Made by a program: the position numbers and the translations under genes. Under the pieces are notes generated by a model, which had not been told where the DNA came from, did no database searches, and saw only the letters and a program-made list of their open reading frames with translations. 41,311 nt of DNA, taken from assembly GCF_004000945.1 (NCBI RefSeq), contig NZ_BIMF01000033.1, forward strand, positions 1-41,311, in the 5' to 3' direction. This DNA comes from Paenibacillus lautus NBRC 15380. Its GTDB lineage: Bacteria > Bacillota > Bacilli > Paenibacillales > Paenibacillaceae. The first letter of the stretch is position 1, and each line of letters opens with the position of its first letter. Shown piece by piece: positions 40,488 through 41,311 of the stretch.

Positions 40488-40537
40488 AAATGAATAAAGA
40501 CCTCATTCCGAAGTCGGAAAGAGGTCTTTATTCATTT
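40488..40537. terminator. Bidirectional hairpin between convergent genes
   Basis: A 17-bp perfect stem (40488-40504 with 40521-40537) continues across one mismatch into TTCCG/CGGAA. It overlaps the stop codon of the minus-strand lipoprotein and lies 57 nt after the plus-strand membrane-protein stop. T-rich sequence on both sides suits termination of both genes. Confidence 0.85.
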
Positions 40538-40965
40538 GCTTTATTGCTTTCCAATCCTTGTATGACTTGTTTTTTAAGCTGAGTCGGAACCGTGATTATA
40601 AGGAAATCGTCATGCACCGATAGGTGGACGATACTTTTGCCTTTTTCAAATACTAACGAAGCACCGTTATCTTCAACTTCCTTCTGCTTCCATCCCCAGG
40701 ACTCAATCTCTTCCAGGTAAGCTTCAGGAATGCTGTCGTCTTCCTTCAAGCCAGGAAGCGCATACCGTACATAATCCAAGTCACTATTGCCTGTGGTTTG
40801 CTCCGTTTTATTCGCTTCCTTCGGAACCGGGAATGACTTCACATTCGCCGCGCCGTCAAAGGTTTTCCAGCTTGGTTCTGTGGATGCCCCACATCCGGAT
40901 CCGATCAACAGTATCGAAACCGCACAGATCATCCCTGCCACATGCAGACCACTTTTACACAACAT
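40528..40965 (-). CDS. Small lipoprotein of unknown function
   Basis: 145 residues. A signal peptide (basic, then MICAVSILLIGSGC) ends in a lipobox with Cys at about residue 25. The rest is soluble, with YVRYALPGLKEDDSIP and a beta-strand-rich end. No family recognised. ATG at 40965 follows AAGGAGG with 8 nt; the longer frame adds eight residues. The -10 at 41108-41113 would give a leader of about 130 nt. The last helix of the reading frame overlaps the terminator stem. Confidence 0.85.
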   Translation of the reverse strand: MLCKSGLHVAGMICAVSILLIGSGCGASTEPSWKTFDGAANVKSFPVPKEANKTEQTTGNSDLDYVRYALPGLKEDDSIPEAYLEEIESWGWKQKEVEDNGASLVFEKGKSIVHLSVHDDFLIITVPTQLKKQVIQGLESNKANE

Positions 40966-41072
40966 GTAATTGTCCTCCTTCCCCCACAATAACCGGTCTC
41001 CAGATGAGTATTCATAGTTGGTTGGTTAATGGAGAACCTTCCAATCAGGCCTTATTTCCTACAGCCTGCGCA

Positions 41073-41113
41073 AATCGGTAATCACTTACCCGATTATGCC
41101 TAATTCTATTATA
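41073..41113 (-). promoter_or_regulatory. Lipoprotein promoter -10 and inverted repeat
   Basis: A perfect TATAAT (41108-41113, minus strand) has no strong -35 at 16-18 bp. An imperfect inverted repeat (AATCGGTAA, TTACCCGATT, 41073-41095) lies just downstream of the expected start and could be an operator or leader hairpin. The rest, 40966-41072 and 41114-41275, shows no gene. Confidence 0.45.
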
Positions 41114-41275
41114 CTGATTTTTGGCATCGTATCGGTAACAAAATCTTCATCTGTTTACGTCAATTTTATGATCATGTTATATAACAGAGAAGCTACTGAC
41201 AACACGCTGCAGCAAATATCATTAGTCGGACAATCTCTAAATCTGCATTTCATCAAAACTTCAATAAAAACAAAT

Positions 41276-41310
41276 AAAAACCACCATCGATTACATCGAC
41301 AGTGGTTTTT
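41276..41310. terminator. Terminator hairpin at the window edge
   Basis: AAAAACCAC (41276-41284) pairs with GTGGTTTTT (41302-41310), with an inner TCGAT/ATCGA. On the minus strand the stem is followed by T-rich sequence, so it likely ends a gene beyond the right edge. Confidence 0.85.
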
Positions 41311-41311
41311 C

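Overview
The window is a chromosomal segment of an endospore-forming Bacillota of Paenibacillus type (roughly 50% G+C by eye). It carries the conserved cluster that lies to one side of oriC in Bacillus and Paenibacillus, here almost entirely on the minus strand. Gene identities and order follow the Bacillus subtilis yaa/yab region read backwards: spoIIE-yabS-yabT at the left end, csfB/gin near the right end. Paenibacillus is suggested by HU sitting next to rqcP, by the absence of ridA (purR/spoVG interval), rplY/ctc (prs/pth interval) and metS (abrB/tatD interval), and by a leftmost 180-bp block that resembles a dispersed repeat I associate with Paenibacillus genomes. Several genes appear to start with TTG (mfd, glmU, ispE, yabA, ricT, a small + strand ORF).

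Layout, left to right (genes on the minus strand unless noted). 1-182: probable interspersed repeat. 183-4505: yabT kinase, yabS vWA protein, spoIIE phosphatase. 4851-7434: yabR, divIC, yabQ, yabP, rqcP, HU. 7601-11627: mazG, spoVB, spoVT. 11957-17659: PrsA-like foldase, mfd, fin, pth. 17767-17967 (+): small unrecognised ORF. 18124-22924: prs, glmU, spoVG, purR, ispE. 23103-24980: sspF, veg, yabG. 25094-27900: rsmA, rnmV, yabE, the last preceded by a c-di-AMP (ydaO/yuaA) riboswitch. 28591-30741: tatD and an HD-domain phosphohydrolase. 31065-31319 (+): abrB. 31587-37595: rsmI, trmN6-like yabB, yabA, ricT, holB, yaaR, darA, tmk. 37685-39677: Orn/Lys/Arg-decarboxylase family protein and gin. 39910-40431 (+): membrane protein. 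40528-40965: lipoprotein.

Two themes connect the genes. The first is sporulation control: Spo0A targets (spoIIE, abrB), the sigma-F phosphatase SpoIIE, the sigma inhibitors Fin and Gin, SpoVT, SpoVG, cortex genes (yabP, yabQ, spoVB), coat protease YabG, SASP SspF and the phosphorelay-associated RicT. Promoters matching sigma-A (yabR, two for veg, spoIIE), sigma-H (spoVG), sigma-G (spoVT, sspF) and sigma-K (yabG) can be read directly. The second is replication, translation and nucleotide housekeeping: holB, tmk, yabA, rsmA, rsmI, rnmV, pth, prs, purR, mfd. c-di-AMP signalling appears twice, as the riboswitch ahead of yabE and as the receptor DarA.

No insertion sequence, prophage, CRISPR array, rRNA or tRNA was recognised. 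The most notable points are the apparently circularly permuted vWA domain of YabS in a kinase/vWA/PP2C triad, the riboswitch-attenuator-short ORF leader of yabE, the competing hairpins ahead of yaaR, a 34-bp perfect palindrome after prs, and tandem near-consensus veg promoters.
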